This document shows positions 27,134 to 34,662 of a stretch of 64,000 nucleotides of DNA, one piece after another. The notes beneath the pieces are model-generated. The model was given only the letters and a program-made list of their open reading frames with translations. It had not been told where the DNA came from and did not search any database. The first letter of the stretch is position 1. Each line of letters starts with the position of its first letter. Source of the DNA: DASRDE01 sp035938175 (lineage in GTDB: Bacteria > Vulcanimicrobiota > Vulcanimicrobiia > Vulcanimicrobiales > Vulcanimicrobiaceae); NCBI GenBank assembly GCA_035938175.1, contig DASZHD010000052.1, forward strand, positions 59,352-123,351, written 5' to 3'. A program made the position numbers and the translations under genes.

Positions 27134-27880
27134 ATGCAGTTCGGCGGCTATGGCTTGGCGGCGCTCCTGGCGCTGGGAACGCCCGCCGGTGCCGATCAGC
27201 GTTATGTGGTCAGCGGTAACGACACATACCAGATCGGCCAGAGCAACCTTAACGCAAGTATTGCATACAACGGCGTTCAGACGCTCGTGGTGCGTCCCGA
27301 GGACGGCGGCAGGCGTTTTACGGCGCAGGCCCGGTACACCCGTGTCGACTCCGCGGGCAGCGTCCCGGCGCAGGCAACGTTCGTTCAGGTAATGTCGTCT
27401 GCCGGCGAGCTGCACGACCGCACGAATCTGGACCCCGACTATCTGACGGTTCTCAACCAGCCGTTTGCGATCGAGTTGGACGAGCCGACGCTGCACGATT
27501 TACTGCGCCTGCGCGGCCGCGTGCCGTTCGTCTTTCCCGCTCCTATGACGGGCGGGACGCTGCGCGGGTTTTTGGAGCGCGGCAGCATCGGGCACGTGAA
27601 CGACCGGCCTGCGCTCGGCGTCGATTTTGACGCGCGCGGTCCGATGGTCGGGCCGCTGCCCGATCATGCGGAGATGTCGATCAGCGGAACGATGCGGATG
27701 AGGGGCACGGCCTATTACGCTCTGCGAGGCGAACCGTTGCTGCTCGCTCTTACCGAATCGTTGACGATCTCGGGATCGCTTCACGACCGCGGCCGTGTTT
27801 CACCGGTGACGATCGTTTACCGGCGCACGATCAAGGCTTCCGATTCGGCGTCGACCGAAGCTGCGGCGAACTCGAAGTAA
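27134..27880 (+). CDS. Exported protein of unknown function
   Basis: 248 residues, opening with a short signal peptide (M-Q-F-G-G-Y-G-L-A-A-L-L-A-L-G, cut near G-A-D). The mature protein is beta-rich. The upstream 184-base gap holds an 8-bp inverted repeat (CGTTTTCG and CGAAAACG) and a TAATAT at 27070-27075 that could be a -10 box. A strong hairpin terminator follows. Confidence 0.7.
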   Translation: MQFGGYGLAALLALGTPAGADQRYVVSGNDTYQIGQSNLNASIAYNGVQTLVVRPEDGGRRFTAQARYTRVDSAGSVPAQATFVQVMSSAGELHDRTNLDPDYLTVLNQPFAIELDEPTLHDLLRLRGRVPFVFPAPMTGGTLRGFLERGSIGHVNDRPALGVDFDARGPMVGPLPDHAEMSISGTMRMRGTAYYALRGEPLLLALTESLTISGSLHDRGRVSPVTIVYRRTIKASDSASTEAAANSK

Positions 27881-27885
27881 TGCAG

Positions 27886-27909
27886 AAACCCCACCGCGAG
27901 GTGGGGTTT
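27886..27909. terminator. Bidirectional intrinsic terminator
   Basis: A perfect 10-bp stem (27886-27895 with 27900-27909) with a GCGA loop, flanked by AAA and TTT, lies between two convergent stops (27880 and 27932). It can work on both strands. Confidence 0.85.
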
Positions 27910-27931
27910 CTCCCAAAACTCTACCGGGAAA

Positions 27932-28324
27932 CTAGACCGCGGCCAGCAACTCCACCGACATCGGGTGCGCAAACGGCTTCTCCGTCAGCCACACCAGCGG
28001 CGTGAAGGCCAGGTGGTTTTGGTGGCAGTCGATCAACATCTCGATTCCGCGCCGCACGCAATGCGTTTCCTCGACGTACTTATTCAATTTTTTCACGAAG
28101 TAGGTCCGCGGATCGCGCAGCACTTTGGCGTAATACGGATCGTGCGTCAAGCCGTCTGCCGCAATGCCTTCTTTCGGTACGAGCCATACGAACCATGGGT
28201 CTTGTCCATGACGGTATCCGATGAGCACCAGCGGGATGGCCCGCGACGAGTCCAGGTTTGGAAGGAAGCTGCACATCGTGTACGCGTCAAAAGAGATGTC
28301 CGGTGGTTCGATCGCATGTTCCAT
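27932..28324 (-). CDS. Conserved-looking hypothetical protein
   Basis: 130 residues with GAGG nine bases before the ATG. Rich in aromatic residues (P-W-F-V-W-L-V-P, P-Y-Y-A-K-V-L). No signal peptide or membrane helix and no recognised domain. Directly upstream on the same strand lies a GC hairpin with a U-tract, so its own promoter must sit close by, or it is controlled by attenuation from the structured region at 28395-28541. Confidence 0.65.
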   Translation of the reverse strand: MEHAIEPPDISFDAYTMCSFLPNLDSSRAIPLVLIGYRHGQDPWFVWLVPKEGIAADGLTHDPYYAKVLRDPRTYFVKKLNKYVEETHCVRRGIEMLIDCHQNHLAFTPLVWLTEKPFAHPMSVELLAAV

Positions 28325-28342
28325 ACCGCGCTACCTCGCTCT

Positions 28343-28383
28343 AATAAAAAACCGCCGGGCGCTTGCGCGCGCTCCAGCGGTTT
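28343..28383 (-). terminator. Intrinsic terminator or attenuator on the minus strand
   Basis: On the minus strand a stem (28377-28383 with 28349-28355, extended inside by GC pairs) is followed by TTTTTTATT. It stands 19 bases before the 28324 start and after the structured region, so minus-strand transcripts entering from the divergent gap would be stopped or attenuated here. Confidence 0.65.
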
Positions 28384-28394
28384 GGAAAGTTTGG

Positions 28395-28541
28395 TTCATG
28401 AACGCTTGAGGCGTCATGAAGGCAAGTTCGCCCACCGCCGCAAGCGGCACCTCTCGCGAAACACCGCAAGCCTGCTGCGGTAAGGGACCGTGACCACCGA
28501 TGTGAAACCTTTGCACCGCACAGTGGTGTCTGGACGCCTGT
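28395..28541. promoter_or_regulatory. Structured leader between divergent genes (candidate cis-regulatory RNA)
   Basis: Bases 28409-28415 (AGGCGTC) pair with 28533-28539 (GACGCCT) and enclose several hairpins: GCCG/CGGC, ACCGCA/TGCGGT and ACCAC/GTGGT. A competing hairpin uses 28395-28401 (TTCATGA) with 28414-28420 (TCATGAA), overlapping the closing stem. As a plus-strand RNA it is the leader of the ECF sigma gene, and a further hairpin (ACTCC with GGAGT) near 28561-28575 covers that gene's ribosome site. As a minus-strand RNA it precedes the 28343-28383 terminator. It matches no riboswitch class I know. Confidence 0.45.
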
Positions 28542-28580
28542 ATGAGCGTCGCAGCGCCACTCCTGACGAGGGAGTATATC

Positions 28581-29231
28581 GTGCCATCCGCGGCACCCAA
28601 CAAGGCGAACAGAAGCGTATCCCGCGCCGGCCGTGCGACCCCGGCCGTGGGCGCCCCCGGCATCGAGCACTTCGATAAAGTAGTCGAGGAATACCAGCGG
28701 CGCCTGTACGGCTTCGCCCTGCGAATGACGGGCAACCGCGAGGACGCCGAAGAGATCGTCCAAGACGCCTTCGTCCGCGCGTACCGCGCCCTCGCCAAGA
28801 TGTCGCCCGAGCAACGAGCCGAGCTGCGCCTGCAGCCCTGGCTCTACACGATCACGCTCAACGTTACGCGCAACCGGCTTCGCAGCAAGCGGCCGGCAAA
28901 CGTTGCCCTGGACGCCATGGCCGACGCGGATGCGATTTTGCGCAGTTCGACGCGCGAGGGCCCGCCGCAGCCGGAAAAGATCATCGAGCAAAATGCCGAC
29001 ATGGCGCTCGTCGAGCAGGCGTTGTTGAAATTGCCCATGCATTTGCGCGCCGCAGCGACGCTGCGTTTCATAGAAGGCCGCAGCCATCCGGAAATCGCCG
29101 AGATCCTCGATCAGCCGATCGGAACAGTAAAGTCGCACGTGCACCGCGCCGTCCGCGTTCTGCGGCGAATTCTCGGACCGGAAATCGGTCGAATCGTGCC
29201 CCAAGGAGCAACAGTCCATGCGTTGTCGTGA
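28581..29231 (+). CDS. ECF (sigma-70 family group 4) RNA polymerase sigma factor
   Basis: 216 residues from the GTG at 28581, chosen for the GAGGGAG six bases upstream. After a basic, flexible 30-residue start, region 2 is clear (Y-Q-R-R-L-Y-G-F-A-L-R-M-T-G-N-R-E-D-A-E-E-I-V-Q, broken here into residues) and region 4 carries L-P-M-H-L-R, G-R-S-H-P-E-I-A-E-I-L and I-G-T-V-K-S-H-V-H-R-A. It directs RNA polymerase to specific promoters. It overlaps the anti-sigma fusion gene by 14 nt, the usual sigma/anti-sigma coupling. Its leader is highly structured. Confidence 0.93.
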   Translation: MPSAAPNKANRSVSRAGRATPAVGAPGIEHFDKVVEEYQRRLYGFALRMTGNREDAEEIVQDAFVRAYRALAKMSPEQRAELRLQPWLYTITLNVTRNRLRSKRPANVALDAMADADAILRSSTREGPPQPEKIIEQNADMALVEQALLKLPMHLRAAATLRFIEGRSHPEIAEILDQPIGTVKSHVHRAVRVLRRILGPEIGRIVPQGATVHALS

Positions 29232-29949
29232 AGTCGAGGCGCTCTGGGACGAAGTTCGCGACGGCGATCAATCGCTGCGCGAGGCCGTCCACGGCCATCT
29301 TCGTACCTGCCCACCCTGCCAAGATTTATACGAACAATACGAAGGCGTCGCCTATTGTCTGTCCTGCTTGCCTCCGCCCGCGCCTTCGTGCGATTTGGCA
29401 AAAAAGATCGTCGAGCACATTGCGGCGCTCAAGTACCGGCACGGCGCTTCGCCGATCACGTTGACGACGGTCGATACACCGATCGGACGCGTGCACGTCG
29501 GCTACAAGGGAACGCGCATTGCGTACATCGGCATCGACCGCGGCGAACCGGCGGATGCGGTGCGCGAACGAATCGAACGCCGGCTCCATCGGCCGGTCCT
29601 GTACGGCGAGACGCCCGGATGGCTCACGAGTCTATTCGACAGTTTCTTTCGCACGTGGCGCGTCGACGAGAGCGTCGTCGACATCAGCGATCTCACACCG
29701 TTCGAGCAAGCGGCGCTGAAGGCGGCCGCGCAGATTCCGCCGGGCGAGGTTCGCAGCTATTCGTGGGTCGCGCAAACCATCGGGCGTCCGCGTGCCGCGC
29801 GCGCCGTCGGACAAGTGATGGCGCGAAATCCGCTTCCGCTCTTCTTTCCGTGCCACCGGGTCGTCGATTCGAGCGGCGACCTGCACAATTACGGTTACGG
29901 AATTGAAATGAAAGCTCGCTTACTGAAGATGGAAGGCTATCGGCGCTGA
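29218..29949 (+). CDS. Zinc anti-sigma domain fused to O6-alkylguanine-DNA alkyltransferase
   Basis: 243 residues in two parts. Residues 1-60 form a zinc-binding anti-sigma (ZAS, zf-HC2) domain: C3, then H27-x3-C31-x2-C34, with further C47, C50 and C58. There is no membrane helix, so it is soluble. Residues about 78-243 are a full alkyltransferase: a 1N-like domain, then G-E-V-R-S-Y, the R-A-V-G-Q-V-M helix, active-site P-C212-H-R-V and the closing K-A-R-L-L-K-M-E-G. The family takes alkyl groups from O6-alkylguanine irreversibly onto the PCHRV cysteine. Coupled to the sigma gene, it plausibly holds the sigma factor until DNA damage or alkylation alters it; that function is inference. Confidence 0.92.
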   Translation: MRCREVEALWDEVRDGDQSLREAVHGHLRTCPPCQDLYEQYEGVAYCLSCLPPPAPSCDLAKKIVEHIAALKYRHGASPITLTTVDTPIGRVHVGYKGTRIAYIGIDRGEPADAVRERIERRLHRPVLYGETPGWLTSLFDSFFRTWRVDESVVDISDLTPFEQAALKAAAQIPPGEVRSYSWVAQTIGRPRAARAVGQVMARNPLPLFFPCHRVVDSSGDLHNYGYGIEMKARLLKMEGYRR

Positions 29950-30044
29950 AGGTACGGGCGCCCGGGCGCGGAACTTCGAGCGCAAATCGGTCCGCGGATC
30001 CCCCAGAGAGAGACGAAACGGGGGCAAACGGCCGGACGAAGGAG

Positions 30045-30101
30045 GTGGTCGTCGTTAGTACAGACAGTAGTAATTCGATGATCGGAGGTGCCGCCTTTTA
30101 G
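30045..30101 (+). other. Possible 18-codon open frame after a strong Shine-Dalgarno
   Basis: AAGGAGGTG at 30039-30047 is the best ribosome site in the 226-base gap 29950-30175. A GTG-led frame of 18 codons runs from it and stops within the downstream terminator stem. The GTG is too close to the SD for normal spacing, so this may be a leader peptide, a decayed gene, or chance. The rest of the gap holds nothing I can name. Confidence 0.2.
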
Positions 30102-30116
30102 GCGGCACCTTTGTTT
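30086..30116 (+). terminator. Intrinsic terminator after the sigma/anti-sigma operon
   Basis: An 11-bp perfect stem (30086-30096 with 30100-30110) with a 3-nt loop is followed by TTGTTT. It separates the sigma/alkyltransferase operon from the downstream pcp-like gene. Confidence 0.85.
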
Positions 30117-30175
30117 ATCGGAGCTCGGCCGCCGCTCAAGGATAAGCAGCAATCGCGGTTAACACTTTAGAGAAA

Positions 30176-30892
30176 GTGGCTAAACACGTCCTCGTCACGG
30201 GCTTCGAGCCGTTCGGCGGCGAGAAGGTCAACCCGAGTGCGCTCGTCGCACGCAGTTTCGAAGGGCGCCTCATCGCGGGGCGTCCTATTGCCGTCCGCGT
30301 ATTGCCCGTCGAAACGCGCAACATTTCCGAACGGCTGTCGCGCGCTTTGAGCGAGGAGTCGCCCGACATCGTCATCCTCGGCGGCCAAGCCGGCGGACGT
30401 AACGCAATCGCCGTCGAGCGCGTGGCCCTCAACGTTCTCGATTTTCAACAGCCCGACAGCGTCGGCGTCATGCGCAAGAACGATACGATTACGCGCGGCG
30501 GTCCCGAAGCCCGGCTCGCGACGCTGCCGCTGGCCGAAATCGTTTCCTCGCTCACCGAAAACGGCATTCCGGCGTACGTTTCTAATTCCGCCGGCACGTC
30601 CGTCTGCAATCAGGCGTTGTACGAGCTGCTCGCACTTTCGGATAACGCCCCCGCCCCGATCGTGGGCGGCCTCTTGCAATTTCCGTACTTACCGAATCAG
30701 GCCGCTGCGCTCGGAGCCGAGAGCACGCCGTCCATGTCGATCGACTTGATGAAACGCGCGATGGAATTGGCCATCGAAACCGTCGCGGCATGGGTCGATC
30801 AGCGCGCAACGCCCGATCGCGGAGCCCCTCGCGTGGCAGCGAAGGGACCGCAAATGTGGATCCCGCGCGGTGTAAAGGAAGTAGAGCGCTGA
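30176..30892 (+). CDS. Pyroglutamyl-peptidase I-like protein lacking the catalytic His
   Basis: 238 residues from a GTG. The C15 family fold is clear: T-G-F-E-P-F-G-G at the start, E81 in A-V-E-R-V-A-L-N and C144 in S-A-G-T-S-V-C-N. These match the family's Glu81 and Cys144 exactly, but the third residue, His168 in the H-V-P-Y segment, is Gln168 (L-Q-F-P-Y-L-P-N-Q). The enzyme normally removes N-terminal pyroglutamate. A His-to-Gln change should cripple a cysteine protease, so it may be inactive or use another base. The C-terminus has 35 extra residues. Overlaps the PHP gene as CTGA. Confidence 0.85.
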   Translation: MAKHVLVTGFEPFGGEKVNPSALVARSFEGRLIAGRPIAVRVLPVETRNISERLSRALSEESPDIVILGGQAGGRNAIAVERVALNVLDFQQPDSVGVMRKNDTITRGGPEARLATLPLAEIVSSLTENGIPAYVSNSAGTSVCNQALYELLALSDNAPAPIVGGLLQFPYLPNQAAALGAESTPSMSIDLMKRAMELAIETVAAWVDQRATPDRGAPRVAAKGPQMWIPRGVKEVER

Positions 30893-32589
30893 GCGACCCG
30901 CGTATCGCCGCGATTCCCGACGTTCACGGGCACGCGAAAGGCGAGCACAAACCGTTTTCGGAGGAACGGCCGATCGCGTATTCGCCACGGATGCTTTTTC
31001 TGTGGTTTTATCACGCATGCCGGCGCGGATCGCCGCGCTTCATGATGGTCTCCGACCACATCAACTATCTGACGTTCGAGGATCCCGGAGCCGTCCACAC
31101 CGTGCGCCGCGCACTGAAACTTGCAGAAGCCGGCGATCTGTACGGCGCGGCCGAAACGGCGGGCGTCGACGTCGCTCACGCAGCAGTCGTTTCGCAAGGG
31201 TTGCGTCGCGGTATGCGCTTTTCAATCGGCGCCGAAATCGACAACGACCCGCGCGCTAGACCGGACGCGCAAAACATCGTCGACGCAATGCGTCCGGACG
31301 GAATGCTTCGCGCCGTGCACTTCCTGACGATCGACCACCCCGAAAAAGGTCCCGACTGGCAGTGGCCGTTCGACAACGCGGAGTTTCGCGATCTCTACGA
31401 CGTCGTCGGCACCGAGCGCGTTTGGGAACTCTACATGGCCAAACTGCTCGACGACGTCGAGAAACTTCCCGGGCAAATCGTAGCGCATTTTTACGCGCCG
31501 GCAAATTTCGGCCACTGGCCCGAGCAGGGCAAAATCGAAGAATACGAAGACCGTTTGCTCGATGCATGCGCGGCGCGCGGCATGGCCGTGGAAATCAACA
31601 CGCGCTATTTGTATCGCGATAACCCCGAGGACCTGAAGAACAAACACCGCGCCGCTCTCGCGCGCTTAATGAAAAAGGCCAAAGCGAAAGGCGTCGGAAT
31701 CGCGATTGGTTCGGATGCGCACAGCCCGAAAGATCAGGGCAACGGCTTTGCAGAGATCTTGAAAATGCTCGACGAGGCCGAGGTTAACGAGATCGTTTTT
31801 CCGGTCAACGGGCGCCTGGCTCGCGTGGCGTTGCGCGCAACGAAGGAACATCTGCAACTCGTGCGATCGCAGGAGCCCGCCGCACCTCCGGGCAGCAGCA
31901 TCAGCGGTTTTGGACGCGCCGAGCTCGGACTTCCCGAGCGGGACGAAGCCGAGGAAGCGCGCGAGCGCGAACTTGCCAAGACGGGGCACGACGCCGGCCC
32001 GCGCAGACGCGCGAGCTCGCCGGCGCGCGCAAGCAAGAAGCCCGTCAAAGACGACGCCGAGCGCAAGGCCAAAGCGCAAAAGACGAAAGCGAGCGCCGAA
32101 CCGCCGGCCGGCGAAGCCCCGCCCAAGGCTCGCCCCAAAGCGTCCAAAGCGGAGGCGCAGGTCAAACCGGCGGCGTCTAAGCCTGCCGCAAAGCCGGTCT
32201 CCGCGAAAAGCGCGAAGGCGCCAGCGAAAGCCGCCGCCCCCGCGAAGGCCGTTCTGCCGCCGAAATCCACCGCAACCAAGCCGGCGCCGGCGAAAGCCGC
32301 TCCTTCAGCGAAAGCCGCCGCCAAAGCCGTAAAGGGCGCCGCAGCGGCGAAGACTTCGGCAAAGAAACCCGCGGCCAAGGCCGCTCCGGCGAAGAGCGTT
32401 CCGGCGAAGAAGAAATCGGCTCCGCCGCCTGCAAAGCGGACGGTGAAGAAGCCGGCGCCGGCCAAGAAACCCGCTGCGAAGAAGGCCGCACCCGCGAAAA
32501 AGACGCCGGCGAAAAAGGCACCGGCCAAGCGCAAAGTTTCAACATCCAAGCGAGCGGCAACAAAGAAAACCTCAACCAAACGTCGTTAA
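30889..32589 (+). CDS. PHP-domain phosphoesterase fused to a histone H1-like Lys/Ala/Pro tail
   Basis: About 566 residues. Residues 1-310 form a PHP domain with metal motifs D-V-H-G-H near 11, S-D-H-I-N near 54, G-A-E-I-D near 117 and S-D-A-H-S near 280. The last 200 residues are a basic low-complexity tail of K-K-P-A, A-P-A-K and K-K-A-P units like histone H1 or bacterial Hc1/AlgP tails, which bind DNA. No ATG, GTG or TTG lies in frame before 30991, although the first metal motif is upstream of that, so I use the CTG at 30889, with GGAAGTAG nearby. PHP enzymes hydrolyse phosphate esters, including in DNA polymerases. It may be a nucleoid-bound phosphoesterase; that is inference. Confidence 0.82.
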   Translation: MSDPRIAAIPDVHGHAKGEHKPFSEERPIAYSPRMLFLWFYHACRRGSPRFMMVSDHINYLTFEDPGAVHTVRRALKLAEAGDLYGAAETAGVDVAHAAVVSQGLRRGMRFSIGAEIDNDPRARPDAQNIVDAMRPDGMLRAVHFLTIDHPEKGPDWQWPFDNAEFRDLYDVVGTERVWELYMAKLLDDVEKLPGQIVAHFYAPANFGHWPEQGKIEEYEDRLLDACAARGMAVEINTRYLYRDNPEDLKNKHRAALARLMKKAKAKGVGIAIGSDAHSPKDQGNGFAEILKMLDEAEVNEIVFPVNGRLARVALRATKEHLQLVRSQEPAAPPGSSISGFGRAELGLPERDEAEEARERELAKTGHDAGPRRRASSPARASKKPVKDDAERKAKAQKTKASAEPPAGEAPPKARPKASKAEAQVKPAASKPAAKPVSAKSAKAPAKAAAPAKAVLPPKSTATKPAPAKAAPSAKAAAKAVKGAAAAKTSAKKPAAKAAPAKSVPAKKKSAPPPAKRTVKKPAPAKKPAAKKAAPAKKTPAKKAPAKRKVSTSKRAATKKTSTKRR

Positions 32590-32604
32590 GCCCAAGGAGA
32601 CCAT

Positions 32605-34662
32605 ATGGCGTCCGACATCTCTCGCGTACGCAACATTGGCATTGTCGGCTCTCACCACGCCGGTAAAACCACCCTGGCAGAGGCGATCCTGGCGCACTGC
32701 GGCGCAGTCGGACGCAAAGGATCGGTAATCGAGGGCACGACGACTACGGATTTCGAGCCGGAGTGCATCAACCACGCGCAATCGACCACTGTCGGTTTCG
32801 CACATTGCACGTGCGCGACCGCAGGCGGAGAAACCGTCGACCTGACGTTGATCGACGCACCGGGATTCATCGACTTTTTCGAAGAGACGAAAATGGCGCT
32901 TTCGGGATGCGACGCCGCCGTCATCGTGATCGATGCGGACCCGTCACGCGTTTCGCAAACGCGCACGCTCGTCGATTTCATCGAGTCGCGCAAAATGCCG
33001 CACTTGTTCGTCGTGAACAAGATGGATCGACCGGGCGCGGATTTCGCCGGTACGCTCGAAGCACTGCAAAATTGCTACGGCCGCCACGTGGTTGCGGAAC
33101 AGTGGCCGATCGGCGCCGCCGAAGCGTTCAAAGGGTACGTCGACTTAGCCGATCGCGTTGCGTTCACGTACGACGGCGACAAAACCGCGCCCAGCGAGAT
33201 TCCGGCCGAGTTGTCCGCCGCGGTCGAGTCCGCGCACACGGCGTTGCTGGAAGCGATGGCCGATTTCGACGATCATCTCATGGAAGAGCTGCTCGAGGGC
33301 GTCGAGCCTCCGCAAGACGAGGTTCAGAAAGATCTGTGCGAAGAGTGCTCGCACGACCAAATCGTACCGGTACTCGTCGCCGCGGGTTTACCCGGTTATG
33401 GAACCGCAGCGCTCGTTCAGGCGATTTCGAAGTGGTTTCCGTCGCCTGCCGATGCGCCGCTGGTCGACGCGGAAGGACGTCCGATCGAACCGGCGCCCGG
33501 CGGCCCGGTTATCGCAACGGTTATCAAGACTATGATTCACCCGCAATCCGGCAAACTTTCCGTCGTCCGCGTTATCAGCGGCACGTTACGTTCGGACTCG
33601 ACCTTGACGAACATGTCGAAGAACGCCGAGAAAGTTCGTTCGGCGGGCCTGTACCGGCTGCAAGGCAAGAAACAAGAAGCGATTACGGAAGCAGGACCCG
33701 GCAGCGTCGTCGCGATTGCGCGGTTAGAGAGCGTTTCCACCGGCGACACGCTTACCGAAAACGGCGCGAAAGTGCTACTGCCTCGCGTACCGTTCTCTGA
33801 GCCGGTCTTTGCGGTTGCGATTAAGCCGAAAGAACGTATGGACGAGGCGAAGATCTCGCAAATGCTCGCCCGGATCATCGACGAGGACCCGTCGCTCCGG
33901 CTGGAACGAGCGCCCATCACCAACGAGCTATTGCTGCTCGGAAACGGCGAGCAGCACGTTTCGATCGCCGTCGAGCGTCTTACGCGTAAATTCAAAGTGG
34001 AAGTAACCACCGCCGCTCCCACGATTCCGTATCAGGAAACCATTACCGCCGGCACGGAAGTGCACTCGCGCTACAAACATCAAACGGGCGGTCACGGGCA
34101 GTTCGGCGACGTGTGGCTGCGCTTTGCGCCGCGCGATCGCGGCAACGGCGTAACGTTCGAAGAGCAGATCGTCGGCGGCGTGGTTCCGCGGCAATTCATT
34201 CCCGCAGTCGAGAAAGGCGTGCGTGAAGCGCTGATGCACGGCAGCGTCGGCGGCTATCCCGTTACCGATATTCACGTCGTGCTGTTCGACGGCGCGTATC
34301 ACGACGTAGACTCCAGCGAACAATCGTTCAAAACGGCGGCTGGAATGGGCGTTCGCGATGCGCTTCCAAAATGCAATCCCGTCGTGCTCGAACCGATCGT
34401 CCGCGTCAGCGTAACGGTGCCGACGAATTACACGTCCGCCGTTATCCAGCAACTCACCGGCAAGCGCGGACAGATTCTCGGAATGAACCCCTCCGACAAA
34501 CCGGGACAGGACGTGGTCGAAGCCGACGTTCCGCAAGTAGAATTGTCCCGCTACATCACCGAATTACGCACTGCGACGCAGGGAACGGGAACGTATTCGT
34601 GGCGTCACGAGCGTTTCGATCCCGTTCCCGGAAAGTGGACCGGGCCGAAAGCGGCAGTTTGA
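32605..34662 (+). CDS. EF-G-like translational GTPase paralogue
   Basis: 685 residues, starting at an ATG preceded by AAGGAG. The G1 loop is G-S-H-H-A-G-K-T (15-22) and G4 is N-K-M-D (138-141), but G3 reads D-A-P-G-F where EF-G has D-T-P-G-H, so the GTPase-activating histidine is missing. Domains II to V follow in EF-G order, including K-H-Q-T-G-G-H-G-Q-F in domain IV. It resembles the FusA2-type paralogues, not the main EF-G. It may bind ribosomes or stall with GTP. The next gene begins inside its stop (TGATG). Confidence 0.88.
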   Translation: MASDISRVRNIGIVGSHHAGKTTLAEAILAHCGAVGRKGSVIEGTTTTDFEPECINHAQSTTVGFAHCTCATAGGETVDLTLIDAPGFIDFFEETKMALSGCDAAVIVIDADPSRVSQTRTLVDFIESRKMPHLFVVNKMDRPGADFAGTLEALQNCYGRHVVAEQWPIGAAEAFKGYVDLADRVAFTYDGDKTAPSEIPAELSAAVESAHTALLEAMADFDDHLMEELLEGVEPPQDEVQKDLCEECSHDQIVPVLVAAGLPGYGTAALVQAISKWFPSPADAPLVDAEGRPIEPAPGGPVIATVIKTMIHPQSGKLSVVRVISGTLRSDSTLTNMSKNAEKVRSAGLYRLQGKKQEAITEAGPGSVVAIARLESVSTGDTLTENGAKVLLPRVPFSEPVFAVAIKPKERMDEAKISQMLARIIDEDPSLRLERAPITNELLLLGNGEQHVSIAVERLTRKFKVEVTTAAPTIPYQETITAGTEVHSRYKHQTGGHGQFGDVWLRFAPRDRGNGVTFEEQIVGGVVPRQFIPAVEKGVREALMHGSVGGYPVTDIHVVLFDGAYHDVDSSEQSFKTAAGMGVRDALPKCNPVVLEPIVRVSVTVPTNYTSAVIQQLTGKRGQILGMNPSDKPGQDVVEADVPQVELSRYITELRTATQGTGTYSWRHERFDPVPGKWTGPKAAV

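Noticed and set aside
28395..28541. Known riboswitch (cobalamin, TPP, FMN, SAM, glycine, lysine, T-box, fluoride) or SRP/6S RNA
   Set aside because: None of the conserved boxes of these classes could be found on either strand; a covariance search against Rfam would settle it.
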